NCBI RefSeq assembly: GCF_008123425.1
Contig: NZ_VSSS01000084.1
Location: forward strand, 1-64,000
Origin: Bradyrhizobium rifense
Lineage (GTDB): Bacteria; Pseudomonadota; Alphaproteobacteria; Rhizobiales; Xanthobacteraceae
Direction: 5' to 3'
Length of the DNA stretch: 64,000 nt
The notes beneath the pieces were generated by a model, which worked only from the letters and a program-made list of their open reading frames with translations, searched no databases and was not told the origin of the DNA. Shown in pieces: positions 1 to 9,145 of the stretch. The position numbers and the translations under genes are program-made. The stretch's first letter is position 1. Every line of letters starts with the position of its first letter.

Positions 1-77
1 AGTCATCCGGCGTACAGACACAATCAATTCTGGAAGGATAAAAACGGTCCGTGAGCAGCTTATGAGAGGGGTTCGCT

Positions 78-284
78 ATGGGCCAGGTACGCCGCCGGAT
101 CAAACACAAAGAGACATTTGAAGAGCGATTAGCGCAAGAGGCTGCACGATATAGGTACGCGGCCGAAGAGCAGCCGGTCGGCAGTATGGCGCGGGAACTG
201 CTTTTGCGCCGTGCACGACAGGCAGAAACCGCCTCTCACATGAACGATTGGCTAAAGTCGTCCGGCGCGCAAAGCCCGAAATAG
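78..284 (+). CDS. small conserved hypothetical protein, 68 aa
   Basis: This encodes a short, charged, soluble protein with no membrane segment. The N-terminus is basic (MGQVRRRIKHKETFEERL) and the rest looks like a continuous amphipathic helix rich in Ala, Arg and Glu, ending in an 'LLLRRARQAETASH' stretch that I recall from small Bradyrhizobium hypotheticals. The start is supported by a purine-rich GAGAGGGG upstream of the ATG. It lies 7 bp ahead of the next small gene on the same strand, so the first three genes are probably co-transcribed. Function unknown. Confidence 0.65.
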   Translation: MGQVRRRIKHKETFEERLAQEAARYRYAAEEQPVGSMARELLLRRARQAETASHMNDWLKSSGAQSPK

Positions 285-291
285 GTCCACC

Positions 292-477
292 ATGCCTTGG
301 GGATATTACGCCTACGTCATTGACGATAATGGCCACGTTGCCAATCGTATCGAGATTAATTGCGGCGACGACGACGAGGCCATTCGATGCACTAAGCGAT
401 TGGTCGACGGGCACGCGATAGAGCTATGGCAAGAGACGCGTCAGGTGGCGACCTTTACGCCCAAGAGCGAGCAATGA
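292..477 (+). CDS. small conserved hypothetical protein, 61 aa
   Basis: This is a 61-residue protein starting MPWGYYAYVIDDNGH. Alternating hydrophobic residues suggest a small beta-rich fold ('GYYAYVIDDNGHVANRIEI', then an acidic 'GDDDEAI' turn and a helix). The type is familiar from rhizobial genomes as an uncharacterised protein; I recognise no catalytic motif. Its stop overlaps the start of the following gene in an ATGA arrangement, which implies translational coupling. Confidence 0.65.
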   Translation: MPWGYYAYVIDDNGHVANRIEINCGDDDEAIRCTKRLVDGHAIELWQETRQVATFTPKSEQ

Positions 478-689
478 AAGTTCGAACTCCTAAAATGCCG
501 ATCATGGTGCAGGTTGCGGACATACTTTGCCGGGCGCGCGAGCTTCCCCCCGGACCGGCCCGAAATGACCTTCGGCAACTTGCGCAGGGTTTGCTGAAGC
601 TCCATCGGGCGGGCATTCGTGCAAACGTGCAGATCATCGAAGAAGCCACAACACCACTGAACGCTGCGCTTAATTCACTTTGCGATTGA
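474..689 (+). CDS. small hypothetical protein, 71 aa
   Basis: I take the ATG at 474 as the start because it forms a 4-nt ATGA overlap with the preceding stop; a longer frame beginning at 426 would run inside the upstream gene. The product (MKVRTPKMPIMVQVADIL...) is helical, with 'ELPPGPARNDLRQLAQGLLKLHRAGI' predicting two short amphipathic helices. No family was recognised. It is the last gene of the three-gene cluster and is followed by a hairpin terminator about 200 bp downstream. Confidence 0.55.
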   Translation: MKVRTPKMPIMVQVADILCRARELPPGPARNDLRQLAQGLLKLHRAGIRANVQIIEEATTPLNAALNSLCD

Positions 690-886
690 GCTTCAACTGT
701 CGCTACCGTGCGCGATGCAGCTTAGGATAGTTCCTGCGGCGGAACATCAGCCACGAAATACTCCTGAAACAAAGCGATGGTTTGATGCCGTCATCCCGGC
801 GGGAGTTTTTAGATCCCTAGCTATTTTCATTCGAGGCTGGTCTTTAGTTCACCGAGTTATTGACCGAAGCATTCAGACTTCGAACA

Positions 887-912
887 GGGCCGCCGCAGGG
901 CGGCCCTTTCTT
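887..912 (+). terminator. rho-independent terminator
   Basis: A perfect 8-bp inverted repeat GGGCCGCC / GGCGGCCC with a 4-nt GCAG loop is followed by TTTCTT. It sits about 200 bp after the three-gene hypothetical cluster and just before the ligase remnant. The 690-886 gap holds no other convincing feature. Confidence 0.7.
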
Positions 913-940
913 ATGGGCCGCGGGTCCCTATTTCCGCACC

Positions 941-1370
941 ATGCGTACCGCGTTCGAATTCAGCCTGCCGAGCCCCGCCCAAGGTGGCGTCTGTTGGGCC
1001 CGACTGGATCCACGAAATCAAGTATGACGGCTACCGCCTGCGCGTTGAGCGCCAGGGCAAGACCGTGCGGCTGTTCACCCGCAACGGCCACGACTGGACT
1101 AAGCGCTTCCCCTGGATCGTCCAGGCCGCGCTGAAGAACCGCGAGCAGCATTTCGTCATCGATGGCGAAGCCGTAGTACTCGGCGTCGACGGCGTCTCCG
1201 ACTTCAACGCGCTGCACTCGCGCAAACACGATTCCGAGGTGCAGCTCTACGCCTTTGATGTGCTCGCGCTCGGCGAGGATCTGCGCCAGCTGCCGCTGTC
1301 GATGCGCAAATCCAATCTGGCGCGGCTGTTGCGCGCCGGCCGGACGGCATGTTCGTCGCGCCGTTCGAGA
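941..1370 (+). pseudogene. ATP-dependent DNA ligase remnant (LigC/LigD ligase-domain type)
   Basis: The translation contains the ligase motif I block 'WIHEIKYDGYRLRV' with the adenylated lysine, then 'FVIDGEAVVLG', a hallmark of the bacterial NHEJ ligase adenylation domain. The natural start is probably the ATG at 941 (MRTAFEFSLPSP), but one base is missing near 978, so the rest reads in another frame. A second shift near 1335 moves 'GMFVAPFE' out of frame, after which similarity stops. Only about 140 residues of the adenylation domain remain and the OB-fold is absent, so no active ligase can be made. The break point lies next to IS-end-like repeats. Confidence 0.8.
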
Positions 1371-1390
1371 CTGTGAATGCTGATCGAATA

Positions 1391-1484
1391 GTGACCCCCA
1401 TCGGCACCGTCGGGACCCCTTCAATCCATTGATTTCGCTAAATGGGATGATGTGACCCCCACGCCGATCATGGTCGAGACCCCG
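1391..1484. repeat. pair of imperfect direct repeats, possible IS21-type terminal repeats
   Basis: Two copies share the outline GTGACCCCCA, then a variable centre, then GTCGGGACCCC (1391-1419) or GTCGAGACCCC (1453-1484), 62 bp apart. IS21-family elements carry multiple short repeats of this kind near their ends, and the ligase pseudogene breaks off just beside them. No transposase frame is present, so an IS scar is only an inference. From 1500 to 1770 I see nothing else I can support. Confidence 0.3.
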
Positions 1485-1770
1485 CGCCGAAACACAGCAC
1501 ACAGTGCCTGATTGGAAGCCAAAAATGGACCTATCTCCCGGGGAACGAAAGGCATTCGTGAAAAGCATCGAAGATTCCTCTTTGCTCTTCACCATCCTCT
1601 TCGCGCGGTGAGGCCGCAGTCGCGTGAGCGGCGCAAACGGCGGTTAGTGCCCGCTTTGACCGCCTCGATGATCTGCTCTGGTTGTAGGGCATTGGGATGC
1701 AGGGCCGAATTGCAGCATGACGGCCAAAACGTGGAAGCCCTTTTCTCCGAATACGCTTTGGATCGCAGTT

Positions 1771-4467
1771 TCAGGCTGCCCGTCGCGAATGCCCATGTCT
1801 GCTAAGTCTCTCGATTGCTTCCCACGGCGATCGCTCGCCATCGCAATAGTCCTGCCAAGCCTTCGATCGCACCAGCATCTCGGGCACCGTGCTTGTCGTG
1901 TATCGCGCCGGATCCAGACCTGATTTCACCTGCAACCAACGCACTGGCATCGAAACCGGAGCAATCGGTCTTGCCCTAGGGGAAAGCGGCGCCACGGCGG
2001 TGGAGAACTGATCGTTCCGCAGATAGTCGAGGAAGATCTTGCCGGTGCGCTTGGCCTTGCTCATGTTGATCAGGAAGCGGTCGGGGCTGTCGACGGCCAT
2101 TCGATCGCAGATCTCGCGCGCGAATTGCTTGGCTTCCGCCCAGGTGAGCTTCTGCCCTTTTCGAGGTCGCGAAAAGGGCGTGACCACGTGCAGCCCTTTG
2201 CCGCCGGTCGTCTTGCAGAATGAGACCAAGCCCAGGTCGGCCAGGCGATCGCGCATCTCCTTCGCGGCGTCGACCACGGCGTCGAAGGGGACGTCCGGTG
2301 CGGGATCGAGATCGAAGACGAGACGGCCGGGAAGGGCGAGGTCGCCGGGCTGGTTGTTCCATGGGTGCAGTTCGACGCCGGCGCTTTGCGCCACGGCGGC
2401 AAGGCCCTTCGATGCGGTCGATCTGGACGTAGGGCTTGCGATCGCCCGAGACGGAGACCTCTTCAAGGAGAGTCGAGCCGCCCTTCATCGCATGGCGCTG
2501 AAAGAACCGCTGGCCCCCGATGCCGTCGGGGGCCCGAATGATGGAGCAAGGACGACCTTTCAGGTGTTCCATCATCCAGGCGCCCACGCTTTCGTAATAG
2601 AGTGCGAGATCCAGCTTGGTGACAGCTCCTTCGCCTTCATCCGGCCAGAGTATCTTATCGGGACGACTGAGCGGCACTCCCATGACCGTTCCGTTGGCGG
2701 GAGCGACGGACTTTCGCGCTCCCCTGCGCGGCCGGGTGACCGCAGGCATCGCAATCTGGGTGTGGTCCGATGGCGCAGGCCGTTCGGCCTCGACCTCCTC
2801 GGCGGGCTTGTCCTGGCGCAGCCCCTTGAACGCCGCCTGCCGGATCATGCCGCTGCCTGTGAAGCCTGCGAATTCTATCTCGGCCACCAACCGAGGCTTG
2901 AGCCAGTGCACTCCGGCCTTGTTGCGGGGAGCATCCTTGCCGCCGAAAGGATTCTTCTCCGAGGCTGCGGCCTTGAGCGCGGACATCAGGGGCAGGACCT
3001 TGTCGGCCCCGAAGCCGGAGCCGATGTTGCCGACGTAGACCAGATGGTCGCCGCGGTAGACGCCAGCCATCAGCGACCTGAACTGGCTGCCGTTGCTGTT
3101 CCAACCGCCTATGACCACTTCATGCCCGCCGCGGCACTTTGCTTTGGTCCAGCTGTCGCTACGGCTCGAAACGTACGGGGCGTCTGCTCGCTTCGAGACG
3201 ATGCCCTCCAGAGACATCCGGCAGGCCGATTTGAGAACGGCGTCGCCCCCGCTCTCGAAGTGCTCGACGTATCGGATTGCGGTCTGATCTTTTCCGTAGG
3301 CCTTTTCGATCATCCGCTCGAGGGCGCTCTTTCGATCCGAAAGACCTTCTCTCCGCAGATCCTTCCCATCGTGGAAAAGGAGATCGAAGGCGAAGAAGAT
3401 CAGATCGGCGGTCTTCCCCTCGGACAACGCGGCTTGAAGCCCGGCGAAGTCCGGGGAGCCGCGATGATCGAGGGCGACGATCTCGCCGTCGATGATGCAA
3501 TTTGGCAAAGCTTCCGCAGCCGAAGAAATGGCGCCGCCGAACTTTGCGGTCCAATCCAGCCCCTTGCGGGTCCTCAGAGCGACCGTCCCATTCTCGACCC
3601 GCATCTGGATGCGATAGCCGTCGAACTTAATTTCGTGGACCCAACCTCCGCCCGCCGGCGGACGCTCCACCGAAGTGCACAGTTGCGGCGCAACGAAGGG
3701 CGGCATGTGCGCGTCGGACGAAAGTCGCTTCTTCTTGGCCGCTTTCTTCGTGGTCGACCGCTTCGATCGGGCGGCCAACCGGGATCGCTTCTTAGGGGAA
3801 GATGTCGCAGCCGCACGGTGCGACGTCCATTCGGCCTTGGCCGATGCCCTTGCTCTTTTCGCGGTCACGAACGGCTTCGGTCCGCGGCCTTTGCCGGCCG
3901 TAATCGCGTCCATCGAGCGGCCCGATGCGACCGACGCATCCTGCTCCTCCAAGAGTTTATTCTTTTTCCCTTCGAGGGCGGACGCGTCCCGATGCTTGAT
4001 CAGAAGCCAGTTGATGCGCTTATCGCCCTCGCGGTTGCGCATGCGCGTCAGAATCCAGCCGCCCTCAGCTTCTCGCCTTCAAGGACGAAGTCGAGTTTGC
4101 CTTTCTTGTACGCGCGTTCCGCATCTTCGCATCGCCAATAGCCGCGGTCCCAAACCATGACGGTGCCGCCGCCATATTGACCCTTCGGGATGGTGCCTTC
4201 GAAGTCCCCGTAGTCCAGAGGATGGTCTTCGACCTCGACCGCGAGCCGCTTGTCATGCGGGTCGAGGGAGGGACCCTTGGCGACGGCCCAGGATTTGAAC
4301 ACCCCGTTCAGTTCGAGCCTCAGGTCGAAGTGCAGATGCGAAGCCGCATGCTTCTGGATGACGAAACGCAGCTCCGGCGACTGCTTGACTATAGCTTGGC
4401 CGCTTGGCTCGGCCGTCTTGGTGAAATCGCGTTTCGCGCGGTACTTCGCGAGCAGCTTCTTGACCAT
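1771..4467 (-). pseudogene. ligD: multifunctional DNA ligase D, frameshifted
   Basis: LigD repairs double-strand breaks with Ku by end processing, gap filling and ligation. All three domains are present in order: 3'-phosphoesterase (4467 to about 4060, 'LRFVIQKHAASHLHFDLRLE'), ligase (about 3700-2760, motif I '[10 protein letters not shown]') and primase-polymerase (about 2650-1790, '[17 protein letters not shown]'). The 899-codon span matches a full-length LigD. Two single-base shifts break it: a missing G near 4070, before '[13 protein letters not shown]', and an extra C near 2405, after 'QIDRIEG'. The start is backed by a GGAGG site. It diverges from ku. Either LigD is inactive here or both indels are sequencing errors; both lie in short G or C runs. 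Confidence 0.85.
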
Positions 4468-4486
4468 ACTCCACCTCCAGACACTC

Positions 4487-4511
4487 GGAACAGAAAGTTC
4501 CCCGGTCCGTT
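4487..4511 (+). promoter_or_regulatory. EcfG-type general stress promoter for ku operon
   Basis: GGAAC at 4487-4491, a 16-nt spacer and CGTT at 4508-4511 match the alphaproteobacterial EcfG (general stress sigma) consensus GGAAC-N16/17-CGTT. It ends 27 bp before the ku start codon. Ku-mediated end joining is a plausible member of this regulon. Confidence 0.65.
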
Positions 4512-4538
4512 AAAGTTCCTCAACCGGAGGACAAAGGC

Positions 4539-5384
4539 ATGGCGCCGCGCGCATACTGGAAGGGTTCGTTGAAGCTATCGCTGGTGACATGCCCAATCGC
4601 GCTCTACCCAGCGTCCACGCAAGCGGAAAAAACCCACTTCCACCAGATCAACACCAAGACGGGCCATAGGCTTAAGCAGCAGATGGTGGACGAGGAGACC
4701 GGCCGAGTCGTCGACAAGGAACACAAGGCGCGGGGTTACGAACTCTCCAAGGGGCGCTATGTGCAGATCGAGGAGGACGAGCTCGACGCCGTCAAGATCG
4801 AAAGCACCCATACCATAGAGATCGACGACTTCGTGCCCTCCGAAGATATCGACGAGCGTTATCTGGACAAGCCTTACTACATCGTTCCCAACGGAAAGGC
4901 GGGCGCGGATGCCTTCGTCGTGATCCGGGACGCCATGAAGCGGAAGGAAAAGGTGGCGCTCGCTCGCGTGGTACTTTCGAACCGGGAGCACGTCATCGCG
5001 CTGAAACCTTTCGGCAAGGGCTTGCTCGGCACCACACTCCGTTATCCGTACGAACTCAGAGACGAGGACGACTATTTCGACGACATTCCCAGTCCGCGGG
5101 TCTCCAAGGACATGGTCGATTTGGCTGCGCATATCCTCGATACCAACGCTTCGAAATTCGATCCGAGCAAATTCAAGGACAAGTACGAAACCGCACTGAA
5201 GGCGCTGGTCAAGCGCAAGGCGGCCGGCAAGACCATCGAGGTACCTGAGGCCGAAGAGCAGGAAAGCAACGTCATCGATCTGATGGACGCGTTGAAACAA
5301 AGCCTCGGCCGCAAGAAATCAAAGATGAAGCCGGCCAGAAGAAAGCGCGCCGGATCGCGCGGCCGCGGGCGCAAGGCCGCATGA
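4539..5384 (+). CDS. ku: non-homologous end-joining protein Ku
   Basis: Ku homodimers thread onto broken DNA ends and recruit LigD/LigC. The 281-residue product starts MAPRAYWKGSLKLSLVTCPIALYPA, the typical bacterial Ku beta-barrel entry, and includes 'RYVQIEEDELDAVKIESTHTIEIDDFV' and 'YLDKPYYIVPNGK'. Its C-terminal tail is a long lysine/arginine-rich extension (KKSKMKPARRKRAGSRGRGRK), as in other rhizobial Ku proteins, and probably contacts DNA. A GGAGGA ribosome site precedes the ATG. It overlaps ligC by 4 nt and sits behind an EcfG-like promoter, divergent from the broken ligD. Confidence 0.95.
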   Translation: MAPRAYWKGSLKLSLVTCPIALYPASTQAEKTHFHQINTKTGHRLKQQMVDEETGRVVDKEHKARGYELSKGRYVQIEEDELDAVKIESTHTIEIDDFVPSEDIDERYLDKPYYIVPNGKAGADAFVVIRDAMKRKEKVALARVVLSNREHVIALKPFGKGLLGTTLRYPYELRDEDDYFDDIPSPRVSKDMVDLAAHILDTNASKFDPSKFKDKYETALKALVKRKAAGKTIEVPEAEEQESNVIDLMDALKQSLGRKKSKMKPARRKRAGSRGRGRKAA

Positions 5385-6424
5385 CGAAACGCTCGGCCTC
5401 CCTCGCCGCCATGGAGGCGCGTTCGGTCGACGCCATTCCGGAAGGCCCGGAGTGGCAGTACGAACCGAAATGGGACGGCTTTCGCTGCCTCTTGAGTCGT
5501 GACGACGAGGAAGTCTGCTTGCGCTCCAAGTCTGGTCAGGAGCTGTCCCGATACTTTCCTGAGATCGTCTCGGCTGCGCGCTCTCTGCGTGCGAAACGTT
5601 TCGTCTTGGACGGCGAAATCGTCGTACCCATCGATGGCCAGTTTTCGTTCGACGATCTACTCCAGCGCATCCATCCGGCCGCCAGCCGCGTGAGGAAACT
5701 GGCTTCGGAGACGCCAGCTATGTACTTGGCATTCGACTTGCTGAAGGCGGGTCGAGAAGACGTGGCGCCGGAACCATTGTCCGCGCGTCGGCCCTTATTG
5801 GAAGAATTCGCGAAGCGCCGGTTTTCGGATGCGACGCTGTTTCGGCTCTCGCCTGCCACGCGCGAACTGAAAGACGCTCAGGGCTGGCTGGCTTCGGCGG
5901 GCGGCGGTAGCGACGGCGTGATCGCAAAGCGTCTGGATCTGCCCTATCAGGCGGGCAATCGCGAAGGCATGCAGAAGATAAAGAAGTACCGCAGCGCGGA
6001 CTGCGTGATCGGCGGTTTCCGTTATGCCGAGAAGCTCACATCCGGTAGGAAGGTCGTCGGCTCGGTGCTACTCGGGCTTTACGATGACGAAGGCCTGCTG
6101 CATCACGTGGGATTTTCGTCTGGCATCAAAGCTAGGGACAAAGCCGCGCTTACTTTTAAGTTGGAAGCCGTCCAACAGGAGCGAAGTTTCACAGGCAATG
6201 CGCCAGGTGGTCCGAGCCGCTGGTCGGCCAAACGCTCTTCGGAGTGGGTGCCAGTCAAGCCAAGATACGTCGTCGAGGTATCCTACGATCACTTCACGGG
6301 AGGACGATTTCGGCATGGTACCTCCATCCTGAGATGGCGATCCGACAAGAAGCCCGCACAGTGCACGATGGAGCAGGTGAAGCAGAAAGTAGCCCGCAAA
6401 CTGATCAATTCACTGGCCCTATAG
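5381..6424 (+). CDS. ligC: ATP-dependent DNA ligase, LigC type
   Basis: This is a stand-alone NHEJ ligase of 347 residues lacking the phosphoesterase and polymerase domains. Motif I 'YEPKWDGFRCLL' places the adenylated lysine at residue 30; 'FVLDGEIVVP' and 'SDGVIAKRLDLPY' are motifs III and IV, and 'YRSADCVIGGFRY' leads into motif V. The C-terminal OB-fold runs to 'HFTGGRFRHGTSILRWR'. The start codon overlaps the ku stop (ATGA), so the two are translationally coupled. With ligD broken, this is the likely partner of Ku. A homologue lies at 31459-32505. Confidence 0.93.
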   Translation: MTKRSASLAAMEARSVDAIPEGPEWQYEPKWDGFRCLLSRDDEEVCLRSKSGQELSRYFPEIVSAARSLRAKRFVLDGEIVVPIDGQFSFDDLLQRIHPAASRVRKLASETPAMYLAFDLLKAGREDVAPEPLSARRPLLEEFAKRRFSDATLFRLSPATRELKDAQGWLASAGGGSDGVIAKRLDLPYQAGNREGMQKIKKYRSADCVIGGFRYAEKLTSGRKVVGSVLLGLYDDEGLLHHVGFSSGIKARDKAALTFKLEAVQQERSFTGNAPGGPSRWSAKRSSEWVPVKPRYVVEVSYDHFTGGRFRHGTSILRWRSDKKPAQCTMEQVKQKVARKLINSLAL

Positions 6425-6467
6425 GTCCGAAATAGGAGCCAAGCTCGAGGCCGGACGTTGGCATATC

Positions 6468-7751
6468 ATGGAGACCATGGATACCTATCTACGTCGCAAG
6501 CACGAAGAACTTCGGCTGCTGGACGCTTGTCTAGATCGACCTCTCGCTTCGCCGCCCCCGCAGTCGATCGATGAAGTTATCGCCCTCAAGTTCAAGCTCA
6601 CGGCCGCCATCAGAGCTCAGCATGATCTGAAAGATTGGACAACGACCGAAACCGCATGGTCGCATCGCAGGAAATCTTCCGATAGCCCGTTCGAGTTTCG
6701 ATACGACTACCAGCGGGCCGATCTCAACGTTGCTGGCCCGTCGTTCTACGATCTTGGTGACGACATAAGCTGCGAGACCATCTACACGTCATCGGGCATG
6801 GCTTCCATCTCGGGCCTGATGTTGGCGCTTTCGCACGTCTTCCTGCGAGCCGACATGGTCGTGCTGCCGGGGACGTATGGCGAGACTTTGGAGTTTATCC
6901 AAGGATATGCACGTTACCTGAACGTCATTCCCCCGGGAGGTGCAGTTTTAGGCAAGCCAGCGCCGAACGCGCCACACCGTATCCTGCTTCTGGAGTCTTG
7001 TGCATTGGCCAAAGATTTCGAAGCATGCCTGCGCTCTTCCTGGTCGCAGTTCGACCTCTGCATCTTCGACACCACTTGCTTCTATGGAGGATCCAGCCGG
7101 GTTCGGAGAGCCTTGCAGAAAGCCGGCAGAGACGGGGTGCCAGTAGTGATGGTGCGAAGCCATACCAAGCTGGATTCGCTGGGGGCGGAATACGGAAGAC
7201 TCGGCTCGACGACGTTCGTTCGTTGTCGCAAGAAAGACACCTGGTGCTCTTCTCGTCTCGGAAAGCTGGCCGAGGAAATGCGGAAAGCCGTCAGGCTGCT
7301 CGGCGGCGCCGCGCTTCCGGCGCACTTCCCGCCCTATGTCGGAAATACAGCGTACCGATCCCTCTCGGCCAAGCGAGTGGCTGCGATGCTTCGGAATGGC
7401 CGGCGTACGGCTCGGCATTTCCGCAAAGTGCTCGGCAACCTGACGGCGGAGTTGGATTTCGTCCACGGACTGTATTTCACGCTGACGTGTAGGCGTCCGT
7501 TGGACGAACGTGGAGCAAGGCAGGCTGCATCGAAGATGAGCGACGATATCGGTCGCGCAGGCTTCCCGATGCGTCATGCCGGAAGCTTTGGTTTCGACTT
7601 CGCCGCGATAGAGTGGTGTCACGATGTCCACACCGGCGGCTTCGCGGTCCGCATAGCTGTCCCAGACCTTCCAACTGCGATTTGGGACGCGCAGAGCAGC
7701 GCGATAGCTATGTGGTGGATTGAGCATGACCGCGCGTTGGGGCCGCGGTAA
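6468..7751 (+). CDS. PLP-dependent aminotransferase-fold protein of unknown function
   Basis: I do not recognise a named family, but the layout is that of a fold-type I PLP enzyme of the Cys/Met-metabolism kind: 'TSSGMASISGL' (residues 107-117) as the cofactor phosphate loop, 'CIFDTTCFYGG' with Asp201 as the pyridine-nitrogen contact, and 'VRSHTKLDSLGAEYG' with Lys234 as the candidate Schiff-base lysine. The C-terminal small domain contains 'HDVHTGGFAVRIAV'. At 427 residues it is full length for the fold. It starts 43 bp after ligC on the same strand and may be the third gene of the ku operon. No signal peptide is visible. Whether it acts on an amino acid or is a catalytically altered relative is open. 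Confidence 0.6.
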   Translation: METMDTYLRRKHEELRLLDACLDRPLASPPPQSIDEVIALKFKLTAAIRAQHDLKDWTTTETAWSHRRKSSDSPFEFRYDYQRADLNVAGPSFYDLGDDISCETIYTSSGMASISGLMLALSHVFLRADMVVLPGTYGETLEFIQGYARYLNVIPPGGAVLGKPAPNAPHRILLLESCALAKDFEACLRSSWSQFDLCIFDTTCFYGGSSRVRRALQKAGRDGVPVVMVRSHTKLDSLGAEYGRLGSTTFVRCRKKDTWCSSRLGKLAEEMRKAVRLLGGAALPAHFPPYVGNTAYRSLSAKRVAAMLRNGRRTARHFRKVLGNLTAELDFVHGLYFTLTCRRPLDERGARQAASKMSDDIGRAGFPMRHAGSFGFDFAAIEWCHDVHTGGFAVRIAVPDLPTAIWDAQSSAIAMWWIEHDRALGPR

Positions 7752-8756
7752 CGCGCGCCGTCGAACGAGCGGGTCTGCCGGAAAGTGCCCAAAGAGAACG
7801 GAGAATCTGCTTTAGGCGCATGCTGGTGCTCAATCTCAGATGAGCGAAGAAACGTGGCTGCCGTAGCGCGGGTGGAAAGCGATTGTTTTGGCCCAAGTGC
7901 CTAACGACAATGGAGTTGGATGCCTGTCGTGACAAATGATCGAACCTAAAGGCGGCAACTCTTCTCGGGCTGGGCGAACCGAAGGCAATCAGCTTGTCGC
8001 GCCCGAAGAGCGCATGGATGTTTTGGCCGAACCTCGCAGGCGCATTCGCGCGCATGTCTTTGTCGCTCCGTCCTGCCAGAAACTTCTGAATGCCATGGGC
8101 GATCTATCCCGTGAGGGCGATCCTTGGATTCGGCTAAAACAAGGGCAGCTCATCCAAACAGTCGTTGTCATCAGCCGGTAGGAGATGCTGGCGTGCGAAG
8201 CCGGGGACGGGCTCCCGATCGGATTGGTTGGCGCGCATGGACGAGCTCCAGGCAACTTTGGTGAAACGTGTCCTCACAGAAGGCTTTAGGGTTCTTCGTC
8301 GTTCACACTTCCCACATGGATAAAGTGCACAAGTTCAGCGCGTTCGTCGAACTCAAGGTTTGCGAGAACCGCCATCACCATTGGGTCGCCTTCGTCATGC
8401 TGGCGACGTCTCGAGACGTACCTTGACGCCAGCTCTTTCCGGGAGCGCAGAAGCACACACTGACGGTGAACAGCGACATCTTCATCTCCTATGTCTGCAC
8501 GGAGGCGCGGAGCGTGACTGCCCCGCTTAGGACCGATACCGGCCCGGATCGGCAACAAAGCCTGCAAGGCTGCGTATGCATTTCTGGTGGTGGACCGGCT
8601 GAGACTTAGACCTGCAATGTCTGCAATGGGGTCGTGAGCGGCCTTCGGCATCCGGCTGACTTACTTCCGGCCGGGAGCGGACACTACCGGCGCCAGCCGG
8701 GAGCTCCGAGAGATGGGCCATAAACTGACCCTCAACATAGACGGATCGGGGGTCTC
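7752..8756. other. gene-poor kilobase with no supportable gene
   Basis: Several short open frames exist on both strands (for example 7936-8181 plus and 8286-8651 minus), but none has a clear ribosome site, recognisable motif or coding-like composition. The region may contain decayed genes. Nothing here is called as a gene. Confidence 0.5.
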
Positions 8757-8781
8757 GGAACCTGCGGACCGCACGCCCGTT
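8757..8781 (+). promoter_or_regulatory. EcfG-type general stress promoter for response regulator
   Basis: GGAAC at 8757-8761, a 16-nt spacer and CGTT at 8778-8781 match the EcfG consensus exactly. The -10 element ends 19 bp before the ATG of the receiver gene, giving a very short leader. Confidence 0.65.
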
Positions 8782-8800
8782 AAGACTCAGAGGTTCTTCA

Positions 8801-9145
8801 ATGAGTCACACAGTTCTCGTCGTTGATGATGACCCTGCCGTTCTCGTCGTGGTCGCATCCATGCTCGATGACTTTGGCTGCGAGGTCATATGCGCGCGCA
8901 GCGGCGATGAAGCTCTGGAAACATTGACGCGCCACCAAAACATTTCAATCTTGATCACCGACATCAACATGCCCGGCATGGATGGCCATGAACTAGCTGA
9001 GCGTGCCACGCGCATTCGTCCGACGCTCAAAGTTCTTCAGCTATCGGGCCGCGAGCGAAGGCGAGATGGCTTCCCGATGCTCAGGAAACCGTTCACTGAA
9101 GAGGACCTCGCCCGCGTGATGCAACAGACTACTGGCGTTTGTTAG
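8801..9145 (+). CDS. single-domain response regulator (CheY-like receiver)
   Basis: This is a 114-residue stand-alone receiver without an output domain. It shows the acidic pocket 'VVDDDPAVL' near residues 7-13, the phosphoacceptor in 'LITDINMPGMDG' near residue 54 and the conserved lysine in 'MLRKPFTEEDL'. The sequence 'VLQLSGRERRRDG' replaces the usual switch region. Such proteins relay or buffer phosphate between kinases. It is preceded by an EcfG-like promoter and converges on another receiver gene with overlapping stop codons. Confidence 0.88.
   Translation: MSHTVLVVDDDPAVLVVVASMLDDFGCEVICARSGDEALETLTRHQNISILITDINMPGMDGHELAERATRIRPTLKVLQLSGRERRRDGFPMLRKPFTEEDLARVMQQTTGVC

Noticed and set aside
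2039-4141. Long open frame on the plus strand antisense to ligD (about 700 codons)
   Set aside because: It is the shadow of the ligD sequence in GC-rich DNA; it has no motif, no ribosome site, and the minus strand reads as LigD domains.
4575-5300. 241-codon minus-strand frame inside ku
   Set aside because: Antisense to a clear Ku gene; no supporting features.
7936-8181. Plus-strand frame of 81 codons in the gene-poor kilobase
   Set aside because: No recognisable motif or ribosome site; composition not convincing.
8286-8651. Minus-strand frame of 121 codons
   Set aside because: No ribosome site or recognised domain; the same region has comparable frames on both strands.
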